Part shown: positions 11,887-23,898 of the stretch, piece by piece
How positions within the stretch are numbered: the first letter of the stretch is position 1
Layout: the number at the start of each line of letters is the position of its first letter
NCBI RefSeq assembly: GCF_003086295.3
Contig: NC_092050.1
Span: forward strand, 145,950,199 to 146,014,198
Origin: Arachis hypogaea
Lineage: Eukaryota; Streptophyta; Magnoliopsida; Fabales; Fabaceae
Length of the DNA stretch: 64,000 nucleotides
Direction of reading: 5' to 3'
The notes under the pieces: model-generated
What the model was told of the DNA's origin: nothing
Databases searched by the model: none
Seen by the model: the letters and a program-made list of their open reading frames with translations, nothing else
Translations under genes and position numbers: made by a program

Positions 11887-13620
11887 TTAATCAAGTTCGA
11901 TTTCCCCTTCAACATAGTTTTTCTGTAAAAAAAAAATAAATCAAATATAAAACTACACATCTTTAATACTAATAATGTTAAATAAAAATATTTGAGAGAG
12001 AGAGGACAAGCATATATATCATAACATTCTTCTATTTAGATACACAAAACAATTGAATCAACATCATCATAATCAACCATTGTTTAAGATATGATAACAT
12101 ATAGAAACTTTAACAACAAATAATACCTCTTCATGCGCATCATTGTTCGCATTGCCTAAAGTGCTTCCTAATTGAGCAGCTAACATGTCAAGGTCCACTC
12201 CTGAGCTTTTTTGTTGCAGCATCATCTTAACAAGCAATTTTAGTTCATCTACTTCTTTTTGCATCACATCAACCTTATTCTCTAATGTTGTTTTCTCAGT
12301 TGCATGTTGCTGCTTAAAGGTGGCAGTTTCTTCATTTTTCTTCAACAAAGTTGGTGTGGTAACTCTTCCGTGACATCGCACTCTCCCTGCCTTCTCTTTC
12401 CCAAATATGGATTGGAAAGCTCTAATTGCTGATTCTTTAGACTTTTTATTCTCAGCTTGCAAATGTGCCTATATTAATGTGAAGAAAAATAGTAGTAATA
12501 AAATAAGAGTAAATACACAATTGGACTAAAAGCATATATCATTTGACAACATCGAAACAAATAATAGAGATTAAAAATAATGTCAAGATTCTTTAACTCA
12601 ACACAAGCATAAAAGTAACCACAAGTGATGGACAAATTGCCAAGACACAAGAAATCTATAACCTATTTTAACCAAATTAACTCCTAATACTTACAATAAC
12701 ATCTAGAGTGTCTTCATCCAATGATTTTTCCTTTGTGCTTTGGCGAGTCTCAACAAACATTTCTGCTTGAGTAGGTGGTTCATTATTTTCCTTAGAAGCA
12801 GCCTGTAAGTCCAATTCAAATAGCATTTATATAGAGTTAAAAGGCACACCACACATACACATAAAAATTCACAAAGAATTAAAAATTGTACCAATCTTGC
12901 ACGTATTCTTGCAAAATTTATTGGTCCCTTTCGATGCCTAAATTTCTGTTGTGCCCTATTTTTCTTATTCTGCGCAGACATTTTCTACATAACAAGAGAC
13001 AAGTATTATCAACAAATCATCATACTTCACTCATATGTGTATATAATATAATTGCATAAACAATTACACTAAGTTTCACATGTCTTACCTTAACTTTTTC
13101 AGTTCTTCAATAAGCAATTAACTTGTAAAAATGACTCTCAGATATGCTCTTAAGACGATTTTTCAGCATCTTATTAACACATTTGTATGGCAAAAAATGA
13201 GTTTGCTTTATTGTGGTCTTATACCTTCTCCAGTTGTCATTGATACGAGCAAGGACCATCCTCTTTCCTTCAGTTGGAATAATGAATTTAGCCTATAAAA
13301 CACAAATATTATTTGCTAGTAAGAATAAAATACATGTGTACATTTCCAGATACTTTCTAAAAGAAATAAGACTAAAGTTCTCACTTGAACATATTCCCAA
13401 ATGGCTTCTTTATCTTTAATCCCCTTCTAATTTGTGTAAATTAATGGACAAAAATCTGAATTCCTTGTCACTGTGCCCAAAAATTTGCTCAAGTTGTTTA
13501 CAGCTTCATCAGTAGGACCAATTGCCTCTCCTTCAATATCTAGAGAAATTTCTTCTCTATCTTCCAACTGTCTTGCATGAATCTTCAAGCATTGTGTAGG
13601 TCCTCATGTTTTCTTCACTG
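11887..13620 (-). pseudogene. TnpA-like protein (Transposase_24, Ptta/En/Spm family), multi-exon, with stops
   Basis: Exons recognisable by family text and splice sites are about 13620-13386 (ends AIWEYVQ, donor gtgaga), about 13294-13093 (KFIIPTEGKRMVLARINDNW), about 12985-12890 (NKKNRAQQKFRHRKG), about 12803-12692 (PPTQAEMFVETRQ), about 12470-12127 (FQSIFGKEKAGRVRCHGR, then a coiled coil near TTLENKVDVMQKEVDELKLL) and 11922-11887 (KNYVEGEIELD, stop). The family binds subterminal repeats of CACTA elements, here presumably the CAACGG arrays. Three in-frame stops in the first two exons (near 13605, 13430 and 13110) sit where family members have Arg or Trp and are each one transition away. The intron-exon structure is otherwise well kept. 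It lies immediately downstream of TNP2. Confidence 0.8.
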
Positions 13621-13639
13621 TTGTCTCTATACAAAGATA

Positions 13640-16124
13640 CTAATTATATACCATCCCTCTTATTGATTTATAAGATATTTCTTCACTGGTATCTAGAGAA
13701 AAAGGTTGCCCTTTCCTCTTTCCACCAATTGGTTCAGCTTCACTGCAATTATCATAATTTTGTGTCCTCCTACTCAGCCTTGTATCCACATCAGGACTTA
13801 AATACCTTGAGCAAAATGTCAAGCATTCCTCGACTAAATATCCTTCAGCAATTGAACCTTCGGGGCGGCTCTTATTGCGAACGTAGGACTTTAACCTACA
13901 CAGATATCTCTCGATGGAGTACATCCACCTAAATTGAACTGGGCCACCCAACCTCAACTCGTTTACCAGATGAATTGGCAAATGTACCATTATATCAAAG
14001 AAACTAGGAGAAAATATTCTTTCTAATTGGCACAAAATTTCTCTAATATCTACTTCCAAATGATCTATTGTATCATTTTCAACAACTTTTTGGCACAAGG
14101 AACGAAAGAATGAACCTAGATAAATTAAAGGGCCAGCTACTTGATTCTGCATTGTGCATTTTATAGCTACTTGCAACAAATAATGCAACATAAAATGAGC
14201 ATCATGACTTTTGTAGCCTGATATTTTTTTCTCAGCAATATGAACACACCGAGAAATATTTGAGGCACTACCAGATGACAATTTTACTGACTTCAAAATA
14301 TCACAAAAAATGGTTTTTTCTTGATTAGTAAGGTTAAAACAAGCCTTAGTAATTTTTGCTTTCTTGCCACCATCTATCTCCTTTGGTTGAAGTTTTTTTC
14401 TTATGCCCATATCTTTGAGATCGTAACGAGCATTTGCATGATCTTTGGACTTTCCTGGAATGTCTAATAAAGTTCCAATTATGTTATCACATACGTTTTT
14501 CTCGATGTGCATAACATCAAGACAATGGCGCAATGTATTTTGCTTCCAATATGGCAATTCAAAGAAAATGGACCTTTTCTTCCATGGACCATCAATTTTA
14601 TTTTTTTGCTTCTTTCCAAATACATTATCAAAATCTTTCAAATCTTCAAAAATTTGTTCCCCATCTAATAAAGCTGGTGAAGACCTCAATTCAACATCGC
14701 CATTGAAAGATCTTTTGTCCATCCTATATGGATGATCCATAGCCAAAAATTTACGGTGATCCATGTAGCACATCTTCCGGCTATGTTTTAAATAACAAGA
14801 GGAGGTATCATAATTACAACAAGGACATGCTAACTTTCCCTTTGTGCTCCAACCAGATAACATAGCATAAGCTGGAAAGTCACTTATGGTCCATAAAAGT
14901 GCTGCATGTAGTTGAAAAGTTTTATTCTTTGAAGCATCATATGTTTCCACTCCAACTTCCCATAAAACCTTCAACTCTTCAATTAATGGCTGAAGATACA
15001 CATCAATGATTTTTTCAGGCGAACATGGTCTAGGGATGAGCAAGGACATCATGACATACTCTGGTTTCATGCAACACCATGGAGGAAGATTGTATGCGAC
15101 CAAAACTACCAGGCATGTACTATGGGAGATGCTCATGGTTCTAAATGGATTAAATCCATCGCTAGCTAGCCCTAATCTTATGTTACGAGATTCTTTAGCA
15201 AAATCGGGATGTAGCCTGTCAAAGTCTTTCCATGATTGGCCATCAGCTGGGTGTCTTAACTTTCCATCCTTTAAACGATGTTCATTGTGCCACCTTAATA
15301 ATTCAGCTGTTTTTGAACACAGGAACAGCTTCTTAAGCCTTGGAATCAAGGGAAAATGCCTCAAAACCTTCGCAGGCACAGATTTTTTCTTCAACTTATC
15401 AACTTCTATATCTACCTCAATATTTTCTATGTACCTGGAAGCTCCACAAATTGGACAAAATTCATCGTCTTCATATGTATCCCGGAACAGAACACAATCG
15501 TTGGGACAAGCATGAATTTTATTATAACCAAGTCCTAAATCTTTTACCATGGCCTTGATTTTATTGAAAGAATCAGGAATATTCAAATGAGGAATCGCTT
15601 CTTTCAGTAATTCAAGTAGAGCAGTAAAGGATGCGTTGCTCCAACCATTAAGAGTCTTCAACAAATACAATCGGATAACGAATGATAATGTCGAAAATTT
15701 TTTACAGTCAGGATATAACTCTTGTTTTCCTTCTTCAAGCAAGTTATAAAACTTTTTTGCATCTTCGCTTGGCCCATCACCATCTTTATCTCCTTCAAGC
15801 ACATGCCGAAACGTCTCGTTTAGCAGCCCATGAATGTCGTCGACAAATCCTTCATGGACTTCACTCTCATCGGATTCACTATCCATGTCTTATCTTTTCG
15901 CCGTGATGAACCCACACAGTGTAACCTTTTTGAAATCTCTTCCTTATTAAATGATCATAAACTTCATCCCTTTGCCCTCAACTAAAGTTATTACATATAG
16001 AACAATGACAAAGAATTTCTTGTCCTTGTGGTCTACCTTTAGAAAAGGCAAAATCCAAAAATGAATTAACACCATGTTGGTAACCCTCAGTATGTCTTGG
16101 TAAACTAGTCCATCCTTTGTCCAT
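13640..16124 (-). pseudogene. CACTA transposase TNP2, with Transpos_assoc N-terminus out of frame
   Basis: An open frame of 748 codons (15886-13640) holds zinc-type cysteines (C127, C131, C144, C147), the Tnp2 core (PF02992 type; LASDGFNPF around 239-248, HCLDVMHIEKNVCDN 454-468) and a DUF4218-like region (FFDIMVHLPIHLVNELRLGG, roughly 635-660). Upstream, 16124-15900 encodes the usual N-terminal transposase-associated domain (MDKGWTSLPRHTEGY..., CHCSICNN). It has one TAG-type stop and is in a different frame from the 748-codon ORF, so a frameshift lies near 15895. The C-terminal DUF4216-type part expected after DUF4218 is absent. A donor-like site near 13660 may mark a lost intron. The transposase cuts at CACTA ends; this copy is likely inactive as it stands. 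Confidence 0.88.
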
Positions 16125-18690
16125 CAATTACATGTTCAAAAAAATTTAAAAAGATAATATATTAAATGATTTACCTGTAGTGTAGCTCAATGTCTAAGGT
16201 AGTCGCAGCTACAGAGAGACCCGCTATTTGATTCTCTTTTTCTGGTTTTAAAGAGACAAACTAAAACAGCAACAAAGAATAAAAATATAAGTAATTCATA
16301 ACCAGATGTTTTAACAAAAAAATTCACTTTTAAAACCAATTTTTAGAAATCTTAATTTCAAAAGTGATATATAACTAAAAAATCAAACAATACAATTATC
16401 AAAATCCAGTCTTTTAAGAAAACAAGACTTTTTAGCACCCACCCAAACAATACAGATCACAGTATGTATTAAAAATTGTAACTACCCAACATTATATAAA
16501 TTTGCTTGTATTACTACCTGAACAGGGTCAAAACCACACACTGGTTGGCAATAGAGTTGCCTCAGTTATCCCAAAAAAAATTTATGTACTAAAAAAATGG
16601 ATAAGCAGTTAAGCACAGTAGAAAGAAGGAAACTATTACTAAATCCCCCTTTTGAGCATTAAAAAAAAACAGAAAGAAAAATTCCTTTAGTCCTTTACTA
16701 CATGTTATCATGTATATTGCCACATCCTTTTAAGTCCCTATTTTCTTTTTCTAGGTAGAATAATGCTATTGAAACCACACATTTAACACCAAACATAGGT
16801 TCTCAACTTTTTTTGTTTCAGTTTCTAACTCACATAGTTAAAGTTCTTAATTATTTAACCACATAAGTGTAATCTGATTACTTATTATGATTCTTTAACT
16901 AAGAAGTTGGAAGTTTGAATCCCATCTTAGACATAGAAAATATTCCATGACCAATGTTTGCTTAACACATAATGAGAGAATTAATCGATGTGTTAAATGA
17001 TCATGCTACATACATATAAAAAATCACTCACTAAAAAAAGTATTTACTGTTTGTAAATAATGACTAAGCTGATATAAATAAATTTTATTACTCAACTATA
17101 ACAAATTTAATTATTCTATTATGATAAATTTAATAGTTTTTCTTACTCATTCTTTTGTTGAAAAAATGCATAAATATATACAAATACATAATGATTAATT
17201 TTTAATATATACAGAATATTTTCTATTTTCTAAAATAAAGAAAAAGTTGAAACAAATGAGAATACTACAAAATTAGGTGTTTAAACATGAATATCTATTA
17301 CAGAGTACAACTAGATTTTTCCTTCTAGATATTATATGCTTAAAGCACTCAACAACCCAATCAAAGATATTAGTTTCAAATTAGAGAGCAAAAGACAGTT
17401 GTTGTTACTGCTACAAATCATGACTTGAGAAACTTGGCTTCGGTTTGGAACAAACTTTGTAGGAAATTATAATGTAAGGAAATCAATCAAGTTTAGCAAC
17501 ACAGAAATTCAGAACACAATGCACTAACAAAACGTGTTCATCTTCAAATAGACAGCATCATCATATGTTTCTTCTACTACACTCTATCCCCAAGAAAAAA
17601 TCTAAAACAATTAGTACAATGATGAGTTTTGCTAACTAGAACTCAAATTAATGAACAATGTACAAACATTTTTTGAACAATACAAATTTGAACAATGCAC
17701 AAACGGCCAAATACAAATTTCCCTTTCTATCTTATTAGCCAAATAAAGCCTCAAAATAGTTTTTGAACAATGCACAAACATCACCACTTTCCTTTCTTCT
17801 TCTTAAATCCAACAAAAATACCCAACAGCCAAAGCCCTAACTAAGCAACAGAAAATCAGAGAAGAACACTTACCACAGATGACAACCCAAAAACAGCCGA
17901 TGTAGTGAAGCAGCAGCAGCAAAGCAGAAGCAGCGAAGCACAACCCAGTGAAGCAGAAGCAGCGAAGCACAACAGGGGAGAAGCAGCGAAGCAGAAGCAG
18001 AACAGGGGAGACGCAAGGACGCCATGGAGAACGGAGAAGCACTGAAGCCACGGAGAGGGGAGAAGCAGCGACGCCGTGGAGAGGAGAGACTCAGTGACGC
18101 CGGGAAGGAGGAGGAAGCGACGATTTCGGGAAGGACGCAGCGACGATAATGGTGCGACGATGGTGAGTTGCGATTTAGGGCTTCCTGGTGACTTGCGATG
18201 ATGGTGCGATTTCGGGCTTCCTGGTGAGCTGCGGTTCGACGACGTCGCGTGGGTTAGGGTTGACGCTACGGTGGAAGGAGGAAGAGCTTCTTCGCGGTTT
18301 CGAAGAGAAGAAGAAGAGTCTGATTAAGGGCTCTCTTATTTGGTGTGCTTATTTGTGAGAAACAATTAAGGGCTTTCTTATTTTAATTTTATTTTTTTAT
18401 ATTAATATTTGTTATATATTTATGATAAAAATAAATAATATTTATTATAAATTTATTTTAACTTTATGTTTTCAAAATATAATATTTTTTTTATAATTTA
18501 TAATAATAATATATAATATTTATTATAAATTTATTTTAATTTTATTTTTTTAAAATAATATTTGTTATTTATTTATAACAATAGTTTTTGAATATTTTAT
18601 AATTTCAGTATTTATAGAAAAAATAGTTTAAATTTATATAATTATCTGAAATTATTTTATTGGTATTGTTTAATTTGTATAATTATTTAA
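16125..18690 (-). other. CACTA 5' region: introns and leader of the transposase gene
   Basis: No further coding domain is recognised. It is AT-rich except for 17880-18340, a GC-rich island with purine-rich repeats (agcagaagcagcgaagca units), probably the promoter-proximal leader of the leftward transposase transcript. The short frame on the minus strand across it (18051-17803) is low-complexity and I do not call it a gene. Confidence 0.5.
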
Positions 18691-18697
18691 ATAATAT

Positions 18698-19125
18698 TAG
18701 ATAATGGTTGTTTCATAAACAATTGTTGTAATGGTTATAAAACTGTTCTTTAAAATAGTCAAAGAGAACGGTTTTATTTTGTTACTATAGCGTAATGAAA
18801 AAATTAACTTCAACAGCAACACTGTAAAAACCGTTGTCTAAGACCATCTAATAGAACGGTTTTAAAGTGTAGCATTTCGGCAACGGTTTTAATGCGTTTC
18901 TTTTGTACAATTCTTTAAACAACAACAAAAAACCGTTGCTTAAAAATAAATCATAGTAACGGTTATAAAACCGTTCATTAAAATAGTCAAAGAGAACGTT
19001 TTTAATTTGTTGCTATAAAATAATGAAAAACTGAATTCAACAGTAACACTACAAAAAATCGTTGTCTAAAACTATCTAAGAGAACGATTTTAAGGCGTTG
19101 CAAAATTTGGCGTTGCTAAAGGTCA
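18698..19125. repeat. CACTA right subterminal array
   Basis: About nine diverged copies of the AACGGTTTTAA / AAAACCGTTG motif occur here (for example near 18730, 18765, 18835, 18885, 18935, 18965, 19060 and 19085). They are less palindromic and more diverged than on the left. Confidence 0.85.
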
Positions 19126-19510
19126 TATTTGTTGTAGTGTGTGTATAAAATTATATATTATCACTAAAAATTAAAATTATAAAATTATATATTATAGCTT
19201 ACAATTTTTTTTTGTCTCCCACTAACTTAATAAGTTAAGTACTAATTCATCATAGATCAAAACTTCAATTTAAGAATGTGTTGCTAGCTAATAAATGGTT
19301 ACATGTACAAAGCAAAATTTAAACTCTAACACTTACTTAAATAGATGAAATGATTTACCACTCGATCAATCCAAATTAATTAAACTAATTTACAAACTAA
19401 TGAACTAAAGTTATCCAAACTCAAGTATGACTCATTTAAAGACAAATGACCGAGATAAACCAAATACATGAAAAAATTACGTATATCACTCAAACCAAAT
19501 AATGGTACGT

Positions 19511-19935
19511 GGATCTCCCAAAGAGTGTTAGTATGTAAATCGAATCAGCATAATTCGAATTACAATTTCTAGCAGTAATTCGAATCAGGTTGCATAGATT
19601 CACTAGAAAAAGTTGAGATACACATAAATCGAATTACATCATCTCGATTTAAGCATGCTTTAAGTAAATCGATACATGCTCCATAGATTTAGTAAGCAAC
19701 ACAGCCGGTTTCACCTATCCATAGTAATTCGAAGGAGAGCAGTTTGAATTACCCCATGGTTTTGTCTCCATAGTAATTCAAATTGGGTGGTTTCGATTTA
19801 CTCAATAGTAAATCTACCCCCTTAATTCGATATATATAAGAACAAGTGCTCAATGTAAATCTACTTGCCCTTTTTTGATTTACATGCACGGTAACTATAT
19901 ATATAATTCGAATTCACTTCATTTGAATTACATTT
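19511..19935. repeat. MULE left subterminal array (AATTCGAATTA-type)
   Basis: Repeated short motifs such as taattcgaat, aaatcgaatt and ttcgatttac occur in both orientations, spaced about 20-50 bases apart, at least ten in number. The same motif set occurs at 24640-24960 inside the right end. Confidence 0.8.
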
Positions 19936-19970
19936 CACCAGCCCATATCCTACCAAATCCAGAGAAAGCG

Positions 19971-21399
19971 ATGCAGCCTATCAAAATGGAAGACTACCCG
20001 AATCGAATCTACCGCTTGGATGGAGTCGTACATATCGCTGGTAGCGTGCATGACGAGGTTAGTAAAAAAAATTTAAATTTTATTTTATTTTCTGTAAGAA
20101 ATAAACTATGTGTTAATTTTGTTTAAATCGGATAGATCTTGTTTATTAACATGATTAGAATGTGTAAACTTCAAGTAGTAGTTAAAGGTTTGATTTAGGG
20201 GTAGCAATATGTTAGAAGCTACTTACTGATATTAAACTGTTTAGAACTTGAATATTATAATTGATAGAATCTGTAAAATCTCGAACAGGGGTTAGAGTAT
20301 TGATACAAGGATGGTAGTGTGCTAGAGTATACAAATAAAAAATGCATGTTGGATAAGAAATTCTGAAAGTTTAATAGATATCTGGTTAAAGTAAATCTAC
20401 AATAAAAATTATTCGTTTTAGATAATAATTTTTTTGTAAAGTTTTATGATTGTAAGAGTATTTTTTCAATGTCATGCGTCCCCACCGCTGCATCTCGAGT
20501 ATGAGAAGGCAGCATGGTATGTCGTTAGAAGATAAGATCATGTTGTACATCCAGATGGCTAGCCTGGCCCATCTCGCGAGCCTTAATGACTACTGGTTTT
20601 AAGTTGGATGAGCCATTAGTTAGTGCATTTGTGGAGAGATAGTGTCCGGAGACTCATACCTTTCATCTGCCGTTCGATGAGTGCACTGTTATGTTATAGG
20701 ATGTAGTCTACCATCTAGGACTCCCGATCGATGGTCAATACATTAGTGGATGTTTGATGAACTTCGAGCGGTACATCGAAGGAGGCCGTCCGGCGTGGTC
20801 TTGGTTTGAGGAGTTTTTGGGTGTGATGCCGCCACCGGACTACATCGACAAGTTCACTGTGAAGTGCACTTTGATGCAGTAGATGTTCAGTGACCTTCCC
20901 GAGGGGGCAGACGAGGAGACAGTCCGGAGGTATGCTAGAGCGTACATTATGATGCTACTATCGACGGAGCTCTTCGGCGGCAAGTCTGGTACTCGTATGC
21001 ATATCAGATGGCTGCCCTACGTGGCGAGGTTAGAGGATATAGATAGTTATAGCTGGGGATCTGCCGCTCGGTCGTGGTTATACAGGTGCCTATGCCGTGT
21101 AGCCAACAAGAATGTGGTTAAGTTGGCAGGTCCTCTACAGCTCCTCCAGTCATGGATCTTCCGAAGATTCCCGGGTTTTAGGCCCGACAGATTTGATGCC
21201 TTTCATTGGCTATTGGCCTCAAGGTACGCAATTGATTACTAGTTATTTTCTGTGTTGACATTTTATATTTATATTTTTTGTCAGTTGTTAAAAACGTTTA
21301 TTGAGTGGCAGGTGGTCAGATTATCAGCCGACGTCGAGCGAGAAGGGACCTCAAGTCGTGCACTGCAGGATGCGGATAGATTTACTTCGTCCGTGAAAT
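19971..21399 (+). pseudogene. Plant mobile domain (PMD, MAIN-like) protein, broken
   Basis: Exon 1 (19971-20057, 29 codons, MEDYPNRIYRLDG, donor gag/gttagt) matches the leader exon of MAIN-like PMD proteins. Exon 2 starts near 20478 and ends at 21222 (donor aag/gtacgc). It reads through PMD text (DKIMLYIQMASLAHL, LGLPIDGQYISG, GVMPPPDYIDKF, EGADEETVRRYARAY, HIRWLPYVARL). Exon 3 (21312-21399) holds WSDYQPTSSEKGP. Damage: one extra T near 20600, and stops near 20640, 20700 and 20881, each one transition from Trp or Gln. From 20883 to 21242 the frame is open again (119 codons). PMD proteins are linked to silencing and development in plants and are also common cargo of MULEs; this one is cargo. 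Confidence 0.85.
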
Positions 21400-21680
21400 G
21401 TGAGTACTAAACATTTTAGTGTTTTGTTCTTGACTTATTTTGTGAGGTTACTAGAGATTAAGTGTTAAGTTGGACCGAGTTGCCTTTTCAGTTCGTTTGT
21501 AAACAGCTCGCCAGACTTGCCATGGTACTTGCGGTAATCGGATTCCAACACTTTATACTCAATCCTACGTCAGAAGCTGTAAGTCTTCACGCTCAACACA
21601 GCCTCCTCTTTATCTTGAAATTGCTGACCAACTAGGAACTCAGCTAGTCCTCCTGTATCCTGTGTGTCTCTGGCCCCAAA

Positions 21681-21822
21681 TCTGACAGGCACGACAGGTT
21701 CCTCCTGCTGTGTCATGGCATCCAAGTCCAAAGCTGAAAAGTGCGGAGGTATTACGGAGTTCCTGAACTAGCTACTCCACCACTCCCAACTGGAGTATTC
21801 TTCGCATCCTCATCGTCGCTAT
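21681..21822. repeat. 142-bp direct repeat, left copy
   Basis: Identical in layout to 23757-23898, with about 8 differences, all transitions. It is a duplicated piece of the MuDR-type transposase coding region bordering the composite insert. Confidence 0.85.
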
Positions 21823-23756
21823 GAATCACTAAACATGGTCACTTCTATAGCTCCGACATCCCGAGCTAATGCTAATCCTGCAAGCAAAGCCTCATACTCA
21901 ACCTGATTGTTCGAGATAGGGAAATCAAATTTGATAGAGGCTTGAATCACCATGTCGTCACCCTTGGTTAGGATGAGACCAGCCCCCCCATACCTGACAT
22001 TGGAGGCTCCATCCACATGAAGCTCCCATATCAGTATGCCAGAGGTTGGGTGTGTCATTTCGGCCAAAAAATCTACCATCACTTCAACCTTAATGGCAGA
22101 GCATGGTTCATAGCGTATATCAAACTGAGATAGTTCTATGGACCAACTCATTATTCGACTTTCCAAGTCAGGTTTTTGTAAAACTTTCTTGATCGATTGG
22201 TCGGTACGCATTATTACCAAATAACTTTGAAAGTATTGGTGCAACCGACGAGCCGATGTGAGTAGAGCAAATGCAAGTTTTTCCATCTTTGAATATTGTT
22301 CGGGCCCTTGAAGAACCTTACTAACAAAATACACAGGATGTTGATGCTTATCCCTATCCTTTAAAACCATAGCCAAAGCCAGAGTTTCTTCACTCACGGA
22401 TAGGTACAGCAATAAGGGTTGCCCATGTTTTGGCTTTGCTAAGACGAGAGGAGATGAGAGCAAGTTCTTAAAATGTTGAAAAGCTGCTTCACACTCCTCC
22501 GTCCATGCAAAGTCTACATCCTTCCTCATCAATTTAAAAGATGGTTTGTCTTTTACTGCAGAAGTCCCTAGGAACCTTGATAACGTGACCAACCGACGTA
22601 TGAGCCTTTGAACCTCTTTAAGATTCTGAGAACTCGACATGTCTTAAACTGTCTGGCATTTCTCGAGGTTGGCATCTATGTTCGTTTAAGTAACCATAAA
22701 CCCTAAAAATATACCTCCCAAAACTCCAAATTTACACTTTGTCGGTTTCAACCACATCCGGTGAAGTTGGAGGCTGTAAAAACTTCCTGCAAGTCGGTGA
22801 TCAAATCAAAATCTTCTTTTGTCTTTATCAACATATAGTCAATGTAAACTTCCATATTCTTTTTGATTTATCGCTTGAAAACTTTTTCCATTAACCTTTG
22901 ATAAGTTGTCCCTGCATTTTTCAGACCAAAAGGCATTATAGTGTAGTGGTAAATCCCCTCAGTGGTGATAAAAGTTGTTTTATCTTTATCAGCTTTATGC
23001 ATCGGAATCTGGTTATAACCACTATAGGCATCTAAAAACTTAATATTTGGTATCCTGAGGATGAATCAATCATGTTGTCGATGTTAGGTAAAGGAAAACA
23101 GTCTTTTGGGCAGGCTTTGTTTAATTCTGTATAATCTATGCACATTTGCCATTTTTCATTAGACTTTTTCACCATGACCACGTTAGACAACCATGTTGAA
23201 TAAGTTAATTCATGAATAACATTAAGAACTCATGTAGAATCACAAGAACTCATGTAGAAAAAGGGTCATTATCCCGTTCCACCCAATTTCATAACATTAA
23301 GAACGAAAACAACATCTTAGAATTGAATCAAACATATATTAAAATAGAAGAATAATAATCTTAATCCATAGAAATAAACAAAGCTCCTAACCTTAACCAA
23401 GAGGTTTAGTTGCTCATGACTTACAGAAAAAATAGGGTTCTGAAAAGTTGCGGAAAGAAGAAGATCCTAAACCGAATTGATTTTTTCCTTTAAATACTAA
23501 CCTAATAACAAATGCTAACTCTAAAAGATATTATTTATAAATCAATATTACAAAAAGAAAATAAAATAAAACTAAGAAGTGCTAAATCCAATTGGAGGCC
23601 CAATAGGGTGTAATTCGGACTGCTTGCTGGCGTTCAGCGCCAGGAATGGGCGTTGAGCGCCCATAGGGGGAAGCGCGCTTCTGGTCTCTGCCCCCTGCTG
23701 GTGCCAAACGCCAGGTTAGCGTTCAGTTCCTAGGGAGGGTGCTGCCAGCATTTTTC
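21823..23756 (-). mobile_element. Composite insert: gypsy RT-RNase H fragment joined to Athila LTR fragment
   Basis: 21823-23219 is a close copy of the Tat-type pol segment at about 44305-45705. It includes a 273-codon RNase H frame (22640-21819: DVDFAWTEECEAAFQHFKNL, ELHVDGASNVRYGGAGL, NNQVEYEALLAGLALARD) and a broken RT part with the primer-grip region. 23220-23756 is a piece of the 1.2-kb Athila-type LTR (compare 47218-47680 and 55800-56250). It retains a 66-base stretch missing from the 47.6-kb LTR, so that LTR is not its exact donor. The junction (23217-23260) repeats agaactcatgtagaa twice and starts with a scrambled taacattaagaac. The insert lacks LTR ends or terminal repeats of its own. 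Confidence 0.85.
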
Positions 23757-23898
23757 TCTGACAGGCACGACAAGTTTCTCCTGCTGTGTCATGGCATCCA
23801 AGTCCAAAGCTGAAAAATGCGGGGGTATTGCGGAGTTCCTGAACTAGCTACTCCACCACCCTCAACTGGAGTATTCCTCGCATCCTCATCGTCGCTAT
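23757..23898. repeat. 142-bp direct repeat, right copy
   Basis: Partner of 21681-21822. It continues to the right into the N-terminal transposase frame, while the left copy continues into the downstream part. Confidence 0.85.

Larger units (their letters stand above)
10987..19139 (-). mobile_element. CACTA (En/Spm) DNA transposon, 8.15 kb, complete ends
   Basis: The left end is CACTACAATAAATAAGACTT. The right end, read inwards, is CACTACAACAAATATGACCT, a matching terminal inverted repeat. The 3-base target duplication TGT is perfect (10984-10986 and 19140-19142). Subterminal arrays of CAACGGTTTTAA motifs lie inside both ends. The genes, both on the minus strand, are a TNP2 transposase and a TnpA-like protein. 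Both carry nonsense or frame damage, so the copy is probably not autonomous, though its ends could still be mobilised in trans. Confidence 0.95.

Noticed and set aside
15006..15515. Plus-strand frame of 169 codons
   Set aside because: It is the antisense shadow of the TNP2 transposase frame.
17803..18051. Minus-strand frame with Leu/Cys-rich product in the CACTA 5' region
   Set aside because: It is created by a low-complexity gaagcagc repeat; no domain and no conservation I can recognise.
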